A DNA stretch of 64,000 bases from Glebionis coronaria (GCA_025667525.1 CM046882.1:21836488-21900487), one strand, 5' to 3'; counted from the first letter of the stretch, positions 48,937 to 61,904 are shown. Made by a program: numbers and translations. The notes: generated from the sequence alone by a model not told the origin.

Positions 48937-49427
48937 TCATTTCAATAATAGAACCTACAAATAGGTTATACATGGTCACCAACGAATCGATTTGGCTACC
49001 TTTAAATTTTAAAGTTTGCTTTTGGCCCAAAAAGGAAGCGTTCAAGTTTTGGCATTGTCCCTAACGTAGCTAATAAATTTTAAATACTACAAGCCTAATA
49101 TGTGGCACTGCCCCTAACGTAGCTAACTAATCTTAAATACATCTCTTTTCTACACCACCGAAACTACATTGCACCACTGGGAACGCCTAAAAATGGAAAA
49201 ACCACAACATGAATCTTGTATAAATTACCAGAAAAATAGTAAATAAATGTAGCTAGGCAAACAAGTTCACAATTAATTAAGCAAATAGGTAAAGATACAA
49301 TACAAGATCGAACAGTAAATAAAATTGTGTAAAAGTAATAAACTTACAGTAAGCTGAAACAATAGGTAGCAGATTCGATCTATGTATATAAGACTGACCA
49401 CCAAAACTACATATAGATAACGAATTC

Positions 49428-49878
49428 TGTTGGATGTATTAAAGTGGAGTTGTTTATCTTTGGATACTTCAACGGCTATTTTGCAATTTAGGTGTGCCAA
49501 GTTTGAAGACTTTACGATTTCTGAAGGACTAAATGTGCAAACTTCTCAAAGGGTTAGGACTTTGCTATTTAAGGACAAAGCTGCATGAAGTCGTATATAA
49601 CTTCACACAGTCTTCACACATTTTCTCTAAAAATTCGTTAGGGTTTTCATCTGGGTTCTTGATCTTGTATGTGATCACATCTCGTGATTAACAGTTTGGT
49701 TTTGATCTATTTGGTGTCTGTTTGAGTCTGTATTTCATTCGTGTAGCATCCTATTGGGGACTACACATTGTCTTTTGTATTTGTAGTGATAGCATCCGAT
49801 TGGGGACTAACCATTAATAAAACCTTTTAGTAATCTCTTGTTCTTGGTCTTTTACACAATCTGATTAACTTTTTCACA
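49428..49878 (+). repeat. 5' LTR of element G
   Basis: It is 451 bases. The phrase TAGCATCC-ATTGGGGACTA occurs twice in it (about 49744 and 49791). A 0.7-kb leader (49891-50576) without a gene follows. Confidence 0.9.
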
Positions 49879-50576
49879 TGGTATTAGAGCTATTGGCTCT
49901 ATTTTTGGGATAATTATTTTCTAAAATTGGTGTATCTTGGGTTTAATTAGTTGGATCTTGAAGATCTGAGTCTTAATTAGATTTTTACAAAATTAGGGTT
50001 TTTTAAAAATTTGGGGGTTTTTCAATTCTTGGTTAGGGTATTGTTTTTGAAGGTGTTAATCGGTGATTAACAGTGTTAATTTTTTTATTTTACACTAATT
50101 TCTGAAAAACCCTAAAATCAGACATTAGGGTTTTTCTTGGTAAGTTGTTTTCTGTGGTTTTTTTATCTTTGTAGGTTGTTATTGGTATCCGCTGCTGGTT
50201 GTTTTGATAGTTTGGTTTATTGATCTTCTTGATCATTGTGTTTGGAAGCTTGCGCGTTTAGTAATACCTCTCTCGCTTTCTTCTTGTTCTTTATTTTTAG
50301 AGGGATTAGGTGTCGTTGGGATCTAGATTGATTGGTGTTGTGGAGTTATAAGGAGATATATTGTTTGATTTGTGTTTCTAGTTGATTAGCTGTTTGTTGA
50401 TTTCTTGATTATCTAATTTTTATTGTTTTGATTGTCTGTTTGTTTGATTTTGTGTTTTGTTTTGACCATTATCACAGTCATCAGCTCTTGACCTGCCACC
50501 CATGAGTGGTATGGAAGCCTGAGAACTATATTTTGACTTGATCTTGTGTTCAGCGTTTTCTTGGTTTGTGTTTATC

Positions 50577-53500
50577 ATGACTACTAATACTAATAATGTG
50601 ATTAATAGTTTAGATGCTGGTAATCCTTTGCATTTGCAGAATAGTGATCATACTAGTGGGTCTGTGATTAGTTTGAAATTAACTGGTTCTGAAAATTATA
50701 AAGTATGGGCTACTGCTATGAAAATTGCTTTGCAAGCAAGGAATAAAATAAGTTTTGTTGATGGTACATGTGTTAGAGAAACTTATGCTAATAGTATCCC
50801 TCTGTCTAATCAGTAGGATAAATGTAATGATGTTGTTTTGTCTTGGTTGTTGGGTAGTATTTTTGAGGACTTATACTTGAGTTTGGTTTATTCTGATAAT
50901 GTTGCTAAAGTTTGGACTGAATTAAGAGAAACATATGATAAACTTGATGGGACAATTTTGTTTAACTTGTTGCAAAAGATTAATAATTTTAAACAAAATG
51001 GTCTTTCTGTTGCTGAATATTATCATAAATTGACTTCTTTAAGGAGAGAATTTGATATTCTTACCAAATTGACTCCTTGTACCTGTGAGGCTAAGGATGA
51101 ACTTAATAAGTACAATTAGTTAATGAAATTAATGCAATTTTTAATGGGTCTAGATTATGTATATCAACCTATTAGAAGTACTTTATTAACTCAACCTGAT
51201 TTGCCTAATGTTAAAGATGCTTTTGTTATTGTTGGAAGGGAGGAGTCACATAGAGGTCTTGGTAATAATTTTAGTGTTCAAAAACCCCAGGTTATCTCTT
51301 TTGTTGTTAGAACGGAGTCTAATGGGAGGAGTTTTATTAGATCTAATAATAATGGGGCTAACATGGGACACGGTAATAACAGTAATTACAACTCATTACC
51401 TTGTCAACATTGTGGTATGAAAGGTCATACTATTGACAGGTGTTTTGAACTTATTGGTTATCCTAATGGTTTTAGAAGGAACAATAATAATAATAATAAT
51501 AATAATAATAATTCTGGTAATGGGAGAAATGTTTCTAATAATTCTGGTAGATTTAATAAGAATAATAATGTGAGTAATAATGTTGATGTGAGTAAAAGTG
51601 GTAATGGGTCTTCTGGTTTACCTTTTACTAATGATCAAATCAGTAAGATTATGAATCTTATTAGTAAGGAAAGTGGTTCTGGGGTTCATGCTAATATGGG
51701 AGGTATGGGGTTTACGTTCTTTAATGCTAATGTAATTTTCAATAATCATTTTTATAAATTTTTTAATGCCAATATCAAAACGGGTGATAAAGTTTTACAT
51801 TTTGGTTGGATTATTGATTCAGGGGCAAACCAGCATATTACTTCTTCTACTGATAATATGACTAATATTGTTGATATTTCAGATTTAGATATTACTGTGG
51901 GACACCCTAATGGGACCATAGCTTAAATTAAATATGCTGGTAATCTTAGATTAACTAGCAATGTGGTGTTGTTTGATGTGCTGGTTATACCTGAATACAC
52001 TGTTAGTTTGTTGTCTGTTAATAAAATGATTAAAGATAGTAAGCTTCATTTGGTTTTAATGAACATGATTGTGTTATTCAGGATTTGAAAAAAGAGAATG
52101 TTCTGGGGACTGGTAGTGAAACTGGTGGTTTGTATGTGTTTGATGTGAATTGTGAGTTTCCTAGAATTAAAATTAATTTTTCTGTATTGTGCTGTCATAT
52201 ATCTAAGTCTGTTTGGCACAATAGGCTTGGTCATCCTTCTGATGAAGTTCTTATGGTTTTAAAACAACAGTTGAAATTAAGTAAACCAAATCATTTTGAA
52301 CCTTGTGAGATTTGTCATTTTGCTAAACAGTCTAGAGAACCTTTTCCATCGAGTGAACATAAGTCTTCTGTTTTAGGAGAGTTAATTCATCTTGATGTGT
52401 GGGGACCCTATAGGGTTACTACTAGGGAAGGTTTTCGGTTTTTTCTTACCATTGTGGATGATTACAGCAGAGTTGTCTGGGTTTATTTGCTCAAATCTAA
52501 AGATGAAGTTTTCAAATACTTTAAGTAATTTCATAGTTATTTACTTAATCAATTTTCTAAGAAGATAAAGGTTATAAGGTCTGATAATGGGACTGAGTTT
52601 TTGAATAATAATATGGCATGTTTTTTAAGTGAACAAGGTATTAGTCATCAGACTACATGTGCTTATACTCCTCAATAAAATGGTATTTCTGAGAGAAAGC
52701 ATAGGTATTTTCTAAATATTGCTAGAATTTTGTTGTTTCAGGGAGGTATTCCTCTTAGTTTTTGGTCTGATTGTGTTTTAACTGCTACATATCTTATTAA
52801 CAGGCTTCCTTCTTCTGTTCTTGCTGGCCATTCTCCATTTTTTAAATTATATGATAGGGAACCTTCCCTTTCCCATATATGGTCTTTTGGGTGTTTATGT
52901 TTTTCAAGTATTCTGAATAATTCTGATAAGTTTTCTTCTAAGTCTGAAAAGTGTGTTTTAATTGATTTTTCTTCTTCTAAAAAGGCTTATAAATTGTCGA
53001 GTGTTCAAAATAAAAAATGTTTTCTTTTCTAGGGATGTTAAGTTTTATGAAACTATTTTTCCTTTTAAAATGAAAGATGTTGATCAAAAACTTGAGTCTA
53101 GTGTGTTTTTAGATGTTAATACCAAATTTTTTTTGATTGTTTTGAGTCTGATACCCAAGAGTCCTTAAGACCCAATGATGATGGAAGGGGACCATCTGAT
53201 GAGGCAGGGGAGGTAACAGTGAGTTATTCAGGTGATATTGCAGAGGAGTAGTCACTTGAAGATACTCATGCTGTCTCATTAATGGATGATAATTCTTCAT
53301 CTGAGGGCAATGCCCCTTGTTTTCAAAATCAGGTTCCTGTTTTTAATGACAGTATAAGAACAGATGGAGAAGGTTCTGGTAGTAATTTTTGAAGGTCTGA
53401 TAGAATGTCTAAGTTGCCTGAAAAATTGAATGATTTTGTGTTAGATAATGAGGTTAGATATGGTCTGAGGAGATATGTTAATCATATTGTTTTGTCTCAT

Positions 53501-55056
53501 TATAATTGTTCTTTTATAAGTAATTTGAGTAAGACTGTTAAGCCTAATAGTTTTAATCAAGCTGTCAAAGATGTTAATTGGGTTCAAGCTATGAATAATG
53601 AGATGGATGCTTTATATTTGAACAATACTTGGATATTAACTGATTTTCCTGTTAATAGAAAAGCTATTCCTTGTAAATGGGTTTATAAGATAAAATATAA
53701 AGCTGATGGTGAGGCTGAGAGATATAAGGCCAGACTTGTTGCTAAAGGTTGTGGTCAGAAAGAAGGTGCGGATTATGATGAGATTTTTAGTCCTACTGTT
53801 AAAATGAGTACTGTTAGATGCTTTATTAACATGGCTGTTGAAAATGATTGGAGTTTATATCAAATGGATTTTAATAATTCTTTCTTATATGTTGAGCTAG
53901 ATGAAGAGGTGTATATGTTCCAACCTCCTGGTTACTGTGATTCTAATGATAATAAAGTTTGTAAATTGGTAAAATCTTTATATGCTTTAAAACAAGCTCC
54001 AAGATAGTGGAACAAAAAGTTAGTGGAAGTTTTACTTGAAGCAGGGTTTGAACAAAGTAAAAATGATCATTCCTTATTTGTTAGAAATGTGAACAACATT
54101 TTCATTGCTTTATTGGTTTATGCGGATGATATTGTGATTACTGGTAATAACATTTCTGAAATTGATAAGATAAAAACTTTTCTAAATAACAAGTTTAAAA
54201 TCAAGGATCTTGGGGAGTTAAAGTTTTTTTGGGTATTGAAGTTCTGAAAATTAAGAATGGTTTATGTTTGAATCAAAGGAAGTATTACATAGAATTATTA
54301 CATGAGTTTGGTTTGTTAGCATGTAAACCTGTTTCTACACCTATGACTGAAAATGGTATTCTTGCACATAAAGAGTCTGAAGGTGATAAGTTTCTTAAAA
54401 ATGTTATTTCTTATCAAAAGCTTGTTGGAAAACTCATATATCTGTATAATACTAGACCTGATATTTCATATTCAGTTAATTGTCTTAGTCAGTATATGCA
54501 TGCTCCTTTACAATCTCACTTGGATGCTGCTTTAAGAGTACTTAGATATCTTAAAGGTGCACCTGGTGAAGGTATTGTTTATGAAAAATCTTCTTGTAAA
54601 ATTCTTAGTGCATATGCTGATTCAGACTGGGCTAAATGTAAGCTTACTAGGAGGTCTATCACAGGATATTGTGTATATATGTTTGGAGGGTTGGTGTCCT
54701 GGAAAAGTAAGAAACAAGCTACTTTGTCCAGGTCATCAGCTAAAGCTGAATACAGATCTATGGCATCTGTTGTTTGTGAAGTGATGTGGTTGGTTAAAAT
54801 CTTAGCAGATCTGAATATTAAGAATGTGCTTCCTGTCAGTTTATATTGTGATAATAGCTCAGCTATACAGATTGCTACTAACCCTGTGATGCATGAAAAG
54901 ACAAAACTTTTTGATCTAGATGTGCATTTAGTAAGAGAGAAAGTTGCATCAGGGTTAATAAAAACTGTGATGGTAGTTTCTTGTTCACATATTGCATATG
55001 TCTTCACAAAAAGGTTTGGGAACGGTACAACATCAATTTTTGTGTTCCAAGCTTAG
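50577..55056 (+). pseudogene. Gag-pol of element G with many stops and frameshifts
   Basis: ATG at 50577. Order: gag with SLKLTGSENYKVWATAM and zinc knuckle CQHCGMKGHTIDRC near 51401; an AAT-repeat-coded Asn tract (51482-51512); protease IDSGANQH near 51812; GAG-pre-integrase VWHNRLGH near 52208; integrase with LDVWGPYR and SDNGTEF; reverse transcriptase from about 53550 with LVYADDIVITG near 54113; RNase H with AYADSDWA near 54612. In-frame stops are at about 50814, 51117, 51924, 52526 and 52676, with more near 53250 and 53390 and TAG at 54005. Frame changes are near 52049, 53025, 53130 and in a T run at about 54225. It cannot be translated whole. Confidence 0.88.
51482..51512. repeat. (AAT)n trinucleotide repeat inside gag of G
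   Basis: There are about ten AAT units, coding for Asn in the gag frame. Confidence 0.9.
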
Positions 55057-55094
55057 ACTTACAAATCTTTTTAAGTCATAAGCTTGAGGTAGGA

Positions 55095-55544
55095 TGTTGG
55101 AAGTATTAAAGTGGAGTTGTTTATCTTTGGATACTTCAAGGGCTATTTTGCAATTTAGGTGTGCCAAGTTTGAAGACTTTATGATTTCTGAAGGACTAAA
55201 TGTGCAAAATTCTCAAAGGGTTAGGACTTTGCTATTCAAGGACAAAGCTATATGAAGTCGTATATAACTTCACACAGTCTTTACAATTTTTCTCTAAAAA
55301 GTCGTTAGGGTTTTCATCTGGGTTCTTGATCTTGTATGTGATCACGTCTCGTGATTAACATTTTGGTTTTGATCTAAAAGTGTCTGTTTGAGTCTGTATT
55401 TCATTCGTGTAGCATCCAGTTGGGGACTACACATTGTATTTTGTATTTGTAGTGATAGCATCCGATTGGGGACTATCCATTAATAAAACCTTTTAGTAAT
55501 CTCTTGTTCTTGGTATTTTACACAATCTAATTAACTTCTTCACA
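55095..55544 (+). repeat. 3' LTR of element G
   Basis: It is 450 bases with the same ends as the 5' LTR, followed by the AATTC target duplication that returns to gene H coding sequence. Confidence 0.9.
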
Positions 55545-55926
55545 AATTCAAAGATCTAGAAAATCTAGGCAGCAACTGATTGATAAAAGCGTCATCAGTC
55601 AATTGCAGATCCACGTTCTCGGTTTCAGCTTCACCATGAACTGCGTCTTCAAGCGCTTTATCTACACTGATACACACAGACTCTATCTTTCTCAAATCTG
55701 TTATCATTTTGACAAAAACTGACTTGAAAGGTGTAAGAACTTGTGAGGAAAGTGCCCTTGACCCTGAATTAAAGGACCATTTCAATGTGCATTTTAGATT
55801 GATGGATCGAAGGTCCGGGTATACAGACTAAAATGTTTTTGATGTGAGTCGACAACGAGCTACGTCGGCCGGGTCGTCCAGACGATTTAGTATATCAAAG
55901 AGTAGAGATTTTGGGAGCGTGTCCAT

Positions 55927-56755
55927 TAACAGATGTTGGTAAGTTGAGAGTAAATGATGAAGTATTTTATAGAATTATAGCTGATACAATTTACTACCAT
56001 ATTAGCTCATCATGTCTGACCAATAGTTAGTTTTACACATTCGTAAATAGAAATGTTCAAGGATAATTAAAGTTGTGTTTTGATAATAGTTAGATTTACA
56101 CGTTCGTACCATTTTGTACCATTTTGTACAATTCGTAAAAAAATTGGATACACAAAATTTTTTTAACCATAATTTATAAAAGTTAAATTTGTTTTCTATT
56201 TGTTAGTATACTAATTAAATAAGAGTAGAAACACATTTGAAAGATATCGACTTTTTTTGAAAATTAACACAAAATAAAAAAAAACCATAAGTGTCACGGG
56301 CACTCATAGGACACCTTCTAGCTCCGTCCCTATATGAAATGATTCAATTTTATTGAAGAGAATAAACATGGGCATGACCTTGAATAAGGAATAAAACAAA
56401 AATTACACGGTTTTAACTTGAAACTGTTTATCAATTATAATACTCTAACAAATAAAAATGCTGAGTTTTAGAAGTAAGCAAAAGTTTAATTTTTTTCTCA
56501 AACGGGTCGCGATGTTTAGTAACATATAACATTTTTGTTTCATAAATAAATATATCAATTTTTTAACCGTGATTTTCGAGATTTTGACCGACTAATACAC
56601 GGGGTTTAAACCTACCACCACAAAGAATCAAACTAAGTAAAACCTCCCTTTTTCAATAAATATAATTATTAATAGTTATAAAACTATAATTATATCATCT
56701 ATAATATATAATATATAAGTTTCATGCTATGAATAATAAATAGTATAATAATAAT
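55927..56755. other. AT-rich region upstream of gene H
   Basis: This would hold the H promoter. I see no clear TATA box position or other feature, and no gene. Confidence 0.4.
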
Positions 56756-57156
56756 CAATGTTGCAAAAAAGGTATACAAGACCTATTAATCACTGCTTAA
56801 TCGCTACTAGGCCCTAAACCTTGCTGATTAATGAAAAGACGATTAATGGTGGTCAACTGTGGTCAACGACGGTCAAAGGAGGTCAAACTTGCCGAAACTT
56901 GCATATTTTGTTAAAAATACCTAAAACTCGTTATAAGGTTGTGTTTATCACTTATATTAACTATTTATATGTATGATAAGTTTTAGTTTAAGAATAATAT
57001 TGCTAAAAATACCTAAAATTCATTAGAAATATCCAAAACTTCCTGGAAATACAAAAAATTTGCTAAAATGTCAATTCGATTAATCTCGCCTAAAACGATT
57101 ACACGTCACAAAGTGGTCGACAGGCCGACTAACGATTCACGATTTTTGCAATATTG
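56756..57156. mobile_element. Candidate MITE (hAT-like)
   Basis: This is a 401-base unit whose ends are inverted: CAATGTTGCAAAAAAGG on the left, CAATATTGCAAAAATCG from the right. It is flanked by ATAATAAT (56748-56755) and ATAATAAC (57157-57164), an 8-base duplication with one mismatch. The interior has a GGTCAA cluster (56847-56886) and no coding sequence. The 8-base duplication suggests hAT, but the family is uncertain. Confidence 0.55.
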
Positions 57157-57661
57157 ATAATAACTGTAACTATCAATGACTATCAATATATTTCTATAAA
57201 GTGTAATACAGATTATCACGATTGAGTTACATGGAATAAATGCATGTATTAATGATTATTAAAAAAACTTATTCAGAAATATATTTTATTATAGGAGTGC
57301 AACATCCACAAAATTTTACAAAAAATAATCCACATAATCATGTGTACTTTAAATATGGATACAAATATGTGAAAGAATCAAAAGTATTAGAGATATGACC
57401 AACTGTTTTCATGCCACATCATTATGTGAATTTATTTTTGTAAACTTTATGTAGGTCTAGTATTTCTCATTTCATAAATATATTTAACTCACTTATAAAA
57501 CATTTTGAGAGGTTATTAAAAAAATACTTGAAATTTCAAGTTACATTTACTAACGCATTATGTACAACCAACACAAGCCTAGAAAATTAAAATAGCAAAA
57601 TTTAACATCTAATTAATACAAATATAATTTAATACTCATATTAAAACTAATCAATACATAA
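57157..57661. other. AT-rich spacer
   Basis: I see no gene and no distinct repeat in these 505 bases. Confidence 0.5.
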
Positions 57662-58700
57662 CTAGCAGGGTACCCGCGTGTTGCAGCTGCGAGTATTCTG
57701 TATTTTTTTTCACGAACAATGATTTTTAATTTATTACTTTTCTTTTCAAAATATGTTAATAATTTAATGTCGGGTATTTTAACTCTTTAACCAACATTAT
57801 TTTAACTATTTAACCAACATTAATATTTTTGTTATACTTTGTGATACTAAATATTTTACTAATGAATATTTTCAACTGTTCATATTTATAAAATATAACA
57901 GGTCTTGTAATTAAAAGTTTTAGGGATTAATGTTTTTGTTTTTAATTTTATTTTTTAAGTTTTACATTATTTCATTCATATTTATTTATTAGTCATATGA
58001 ATACTTTGTTTGAACAATCTGTGTTATTAGTTGTTTTTTTAGATTGAATATGTGGTTTAAGAATACCATTAAATATGATGTATTATGTGTTATGTTAGTT
58101 ATAAATTTGAATCATGGTATATTTTTAATATTAGCATTGATTATATGTATTAAATTAATATATTATTGCATTTAATAGTTGTTAACAAAGCATTAAAACT
58201 TATAATGCTATTAAATTTTATTTGTGCATTGTATGTATTGTACAATGTGCAACATAACTTGGATTACTTATAATTAATGAAGAGAGAGATATTAAAATGC
58301 TTAATAAGTAATATAGATAATTAATACACAACTAAAAATAAAAATAATTAATACTACTTAATTATATATAATTAAAACATCTCATTACTTAAAAGTTTAA
58401 GTATATTTACACATTGTACAACAAATAAAACATATCTCTACAAAAATATGCATATGTTGTCTACCTAAAATGATAGTGTATATATTTTAAAAACCGAACG
58501 TTGTCAATATGTTCAACCAGAAATCAGAGTCACCATGGGTTAAACCAGAAATCCGAGTCACCATGGGTTCGGCTAGCCAGTTACATAAAGTTTTCCAAAA
58601 CTTAAATTTTCGTTGTAAGAAAAATGTAAGATTAGAATTATGTTCTTTGAAAATTCTGTTACAGGTTACTAGCCGCCGCAACGCGCGAGTACCCTACTAG
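57662..58700. mobile_element. 1-kb unit with inverted GC-rich ends (unclassified; Helitron-like or TIR element)
   Basis: The left end is CTAGCAGGGTACCCGCGTG. The right end read backwards is CTAGTAGGGTACTCGCGCG. About 24 of the first 29 positions match, in a region otherwise very AT-rich. The GC-rich hairpin-like end with CTAG resembles plant Helitron 3' ends, but here two face outward. No convincing target duplication was found, and the interior is non-coding. It contains a 28-base direct duplication near 58512-58567 (AACCAGAAATC-GAGTCACCATGGG). Confidence 0.45.
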
Positions 58701-60269
58701 CTATATATAGCATCTGAGTTTCATGCAATACAATGTATTAATGATTACAAAACTGTAATTATATTTTTTATAAATGTAACTTTTTTTTATCTATATTTGA
58801 TAATTAAGTTTCATGCCATAAATGTAAGTATTAATGATTATAGTGTGTATTAAATGGACACGGACTTTTAAATTAACATATAAATTCAATAAATATTCAT
58901 AATATTTATTGAAAATCATGTTTAAATATAGTAAATTATGTATTCTAGAAGTAAGAATAAATGTTAAAAGAATCAATAGTTTTAGAATATAAACTATGTG
59001 ATACATAGAATAAATACATAGTAATTAATATTGAACGGAAAAAAGTAATACTAATGTAACTATGAAGCTTTGTTTTTAATATGCTTATAAAAGTTTTGTC
59101 TTTTTTAACACTCAAAATAATTAATTTATTGAAAAATTTTATTTATAAAATTTGAAAATTATATAGATAATAACATATATTATAGAATATAATTAAAACT
59201 GTTATATTAATAATATTATTCTTTTATAAGTGATATTTGGATCCGTAAAAACGGATTTCATCGTTAACTTCTCTAGAACTATTTTTATTGGTGTTAATGT
59301 GTAATTTAAAACATTGTGCATAGTAAACGAATAGATAAATGTAGTTAAAGTTAAACTTTTTATCAAGAATATTTAGATATGTGCATTGCATTGCATGCTT
59401 CACTAGCTTTATATAAGCTATTTTGGCTTTAATCTACACGATAACTATTTAGTTAGTATGATAGTAAAATTTTTTTTAATATAAACTAAAATTTAATATA
59501 AAAATATATTATATCTTAACAAAAATATATCAAAAAGGTAGCCGGTTCTCTAATGATACAGTTTGAAAACACTTCGTAAGTTAACAATTCGTGCATAGAT
59601 AGAGAAAAACAAAATAGTCAAAATTTATAAATCTTAATTCTCAAATTATGTATATATCATAGCTAATCGTAGCCTTACTTTATAAATTGACTTTTTCATC
59701 CTTTAACGAGATATAATATATAGCATTATGCATAAATATCGTCTAATCGTACCCTTACTTTATATATTACCTCATTTCCCCATTACTGATATAATATACT
59801 TTATAATGATCTTTTGTATTTCTTTGGTCATTTAGCTAGTATAAAATACCATTAACAACGAACGAAATATATACGAGCGAAAAATTTAACATTAAATAAA
59901 AAAAGGAATTTTAAATGTCAATTTTAAAGGTAAATTTATTACCACCATTATCTGTTATTGTATGATTTAATAAAAACAACTATAAAATATTACCTAATAT
60001 TTTGAATAGTGAAATGATAGAACGTTGAGGCAAACTCATAAGCTCTAAACAAATTCTGAACCTTTGGATCAATGAAATTCATGTGAACAAAGAAAAAACA
60101 AAAATGAGATAAATAAAAATCCATTTGAAAAAGTAATCAAAAAATATTTTTTGTGAACAGTACTCGATTTGATTTTAAATAAAAAAATAACTTTTTCTTA
60201 ATAAAAACATATGCATATTTATCCGAGTAGGAACATGGTATGATAGTGCAAATCTCTAGATGATAGTTA
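58701..60269. other. AT-rich spacer
   Basis: This is 1.6 kb of very AT-rich DNA. Short near-repeats such as CTAATCGTA(G/C)CCTTACTTTATA occur at about 59663 and 59744. No gene is supported. Confidence 0.5.
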
Positions 60270-60592
60270 GAAATATTTGTAGAAATAAGTGCAAAGTTAT
60301 CTTTGAAGAAAATGGTAGTAAAATACTAAAAGACGACATAACCATAGTTAAAGAAATTAGGAAGAATAACATATATGTGACATATGTGATCAAGTTTGAC
60401 TCATTCATGGATGAAATTTGGTAACCACGATAAATGACACCTCAAACTCTTTGGCATAGACGCGTAGGTCATGCAAACATGGGACTTTTACAATCCTTGG
60501 TAAACAAAAACCTTGATAGAAATCTACCTAAACTAAAATATGAACAACACTTTTGCAATGCTTGTAAAATAGGAAAGCTGAATGACCATTAT
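60270..60592 (+). pseudogene. Ty1/copia relic: GAG-pre-integrase fragment
   Basis: Bases 60420-60592 read LWHRRVGHANMGLL and CNACKIGK, the GAG-pre-integrase zinc region of copia pol. The preceding 150 bases resemble the stretch just before it (CKVIFEENGS, then a frame change). No LTRs are visible nearby. It is too short for a lineage call and is unrelated in detail to element G. Confidence 0.7.
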
Positions 60593-61459
60593 TTTTGTCG
60601 TCACTAATAGTTATGATGTGTGACGACCTAATGACCACAATCTTCAAACAGTCACTAATTCTATGACAATGATCCAAATGCATTAACCACACGCATATTG
60701 ATAACTAAAAGATAATATGATCGACATGATCAATAGATCTACTATACTAAAAGTGCTAGTTTGTAGCAAAAAAATCCACTTTAAACATCTCATGGTAATC
60801 CTCGTGTTATATGTAGCATCTTGCTAATGTCCAATTCTAAAAATATATAGCGAATATATTCAATTTTATTGTATTAGCTTAACTTGATCTTATTTTTATA
60901 AACATTAAAAATTTTAAAAATTAACTGATCAAAGGTAAAGTAAAAAAAGACAAAACTCCGTAATGAATGGTGTTCTTATTTAGATGTGTGATTTCGTTAG
61001 TAGACAATTATTTTTGGAACGGAGAGAGTAACATTTAGAGAGTGAAGAATTGGTGTTATTATGGTAAACCAATTTATAATTTTAAATGAACCTGACAAAG
61101 TTTTTGAGAATATGGACATTTTGAAGCCTGGAAACAAATGAATTACTAGTAATACGAGTAAGTATGATAGTGATAGTGATGTTGAGGAATTAGACTGCTA
61201 ATTTCATGGCTTCCTCTTAGTATAGTAAGTGTTTATGCTAAAACCAAAAAAAGAAAAAACGTTTAGACTTGAGAATCCACATTTGGGGCATGGCCTTTCA
61301 AAGTTTCAGGTTTTACGATTACAAAAACTTGGACTGTAGACTTAATTAACCTCTCAATTTCCCTAAAATAGTAAAAATAATATTCTGTGGGTGAAAGGAG
61401 GAGTATCACAAACCTTCTTCCAACTTCCAACAATTCAGAAATGGGTCGATTTGGTTATC
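60593..61459. other. AT-rich spacer before segmental duplication copy 2
   Basis: No gene is supported. TTGTCGTCACTAATAGTTATG near 60595 may be a fragment of a DNA transposon, but no partner end was found. Confidence 0.4.
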
Positions 61460-61904
61460 TAACTTATCTCTAATGGCACTGAGTTGTGACGATCTTACTA
61501 GATGTGATTAAAAAGAATTAATAACATACATAAAAATGTCAAATGTATAAGCAAAGGGAGGATCGATATCTATCCCAAAACTTAGTTAGCTAGGTTGTAA
61601 CTGTGCATCTCTATCCTAAACCCTTTTTACATTTCGAGTTTCAGTTCTCTAACGATGGAGCATAGCTAGATTACAAAGAAGTTGGGTTCAAAATAATTAT
61701 AAAGTCCGATGAAATACCACTAACATTATCCATATAATCGCATCACATGTAATTCTATGAAAAGCCAAACCCCAAAGAACATATAAGCAAAGATAGTATC
61801 TTATCTATCAAAATTAATTATCAGCATTCACACTCGACTGCATATGATCATAGCACAAGTATATAAAGCAAAACAAGAAAGAGTAAAACTCATGTGATGC
61901 CCGA

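Larger units (their letters stand above)
43715..49150. repeat. Segmental duplication, copy 1 (gene H side)
   Basis: Bases 43715-46141 and, after the F insertion, 48942-about 49150 match 61460-64000. The match covers the 3' flank, exon 2 and part of the intron of the F-box/LRR gene. Copy 2 lacks the F array and reads GGGTCATTTCAATAATAG across the site, so it shows the empty target. Confidence 0.85.
49428..55544 (+). mobile_element. Element G: decayed Ty1/copia retrotransposon in exon 1 of gene H
   Basis: It is 6.1 kb with LTRs 49428-49878 and 55095-55544 (TGTTGG...TTCACA), flanked by AATTC (49423-49427, 55545-55549). The PBS TGGTATTAGAGC (49879-49890) is one base off the usual tRNA-Met site. 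A weak purine tract, GAGGTAGGA, precedes the 3' LTR. The LTRs differ at several percent, so it is clearly older than A and E. It lies opposite to gene H. Confidence 0.93.
45064..55926 (-). pseudogene. Gene H: F-box/LRR gene (At4g29420-like), broken by insertions and mutations
   Basis: Exon 1 starts at ATG 55926 (MDTLPKSLL) and encodes an F-box of about 35 residues (ILNRLDDPADVARCRL). An in-frame TAG follows near 55828. It continues to 55550, resumes after copia element G at 49427, and ends at 49348 with donor T|GTAAGT. Exon 2 begins after TGCAG at 46022 and runs to about 45064. Exon 2 has a one-base deletion near 45953, TAG replacing Tyr near 45708, a tandem duplication of about 58 bases near 45427-45540, an indel near 45270 and TGA near 45155. 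F-box proteins recruit substrates to SCF ubiquitin ligases and the LRRs bind the substrate. This copy cannot make the protein. The family match is from memory, not a search. Confidence 0.85.
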
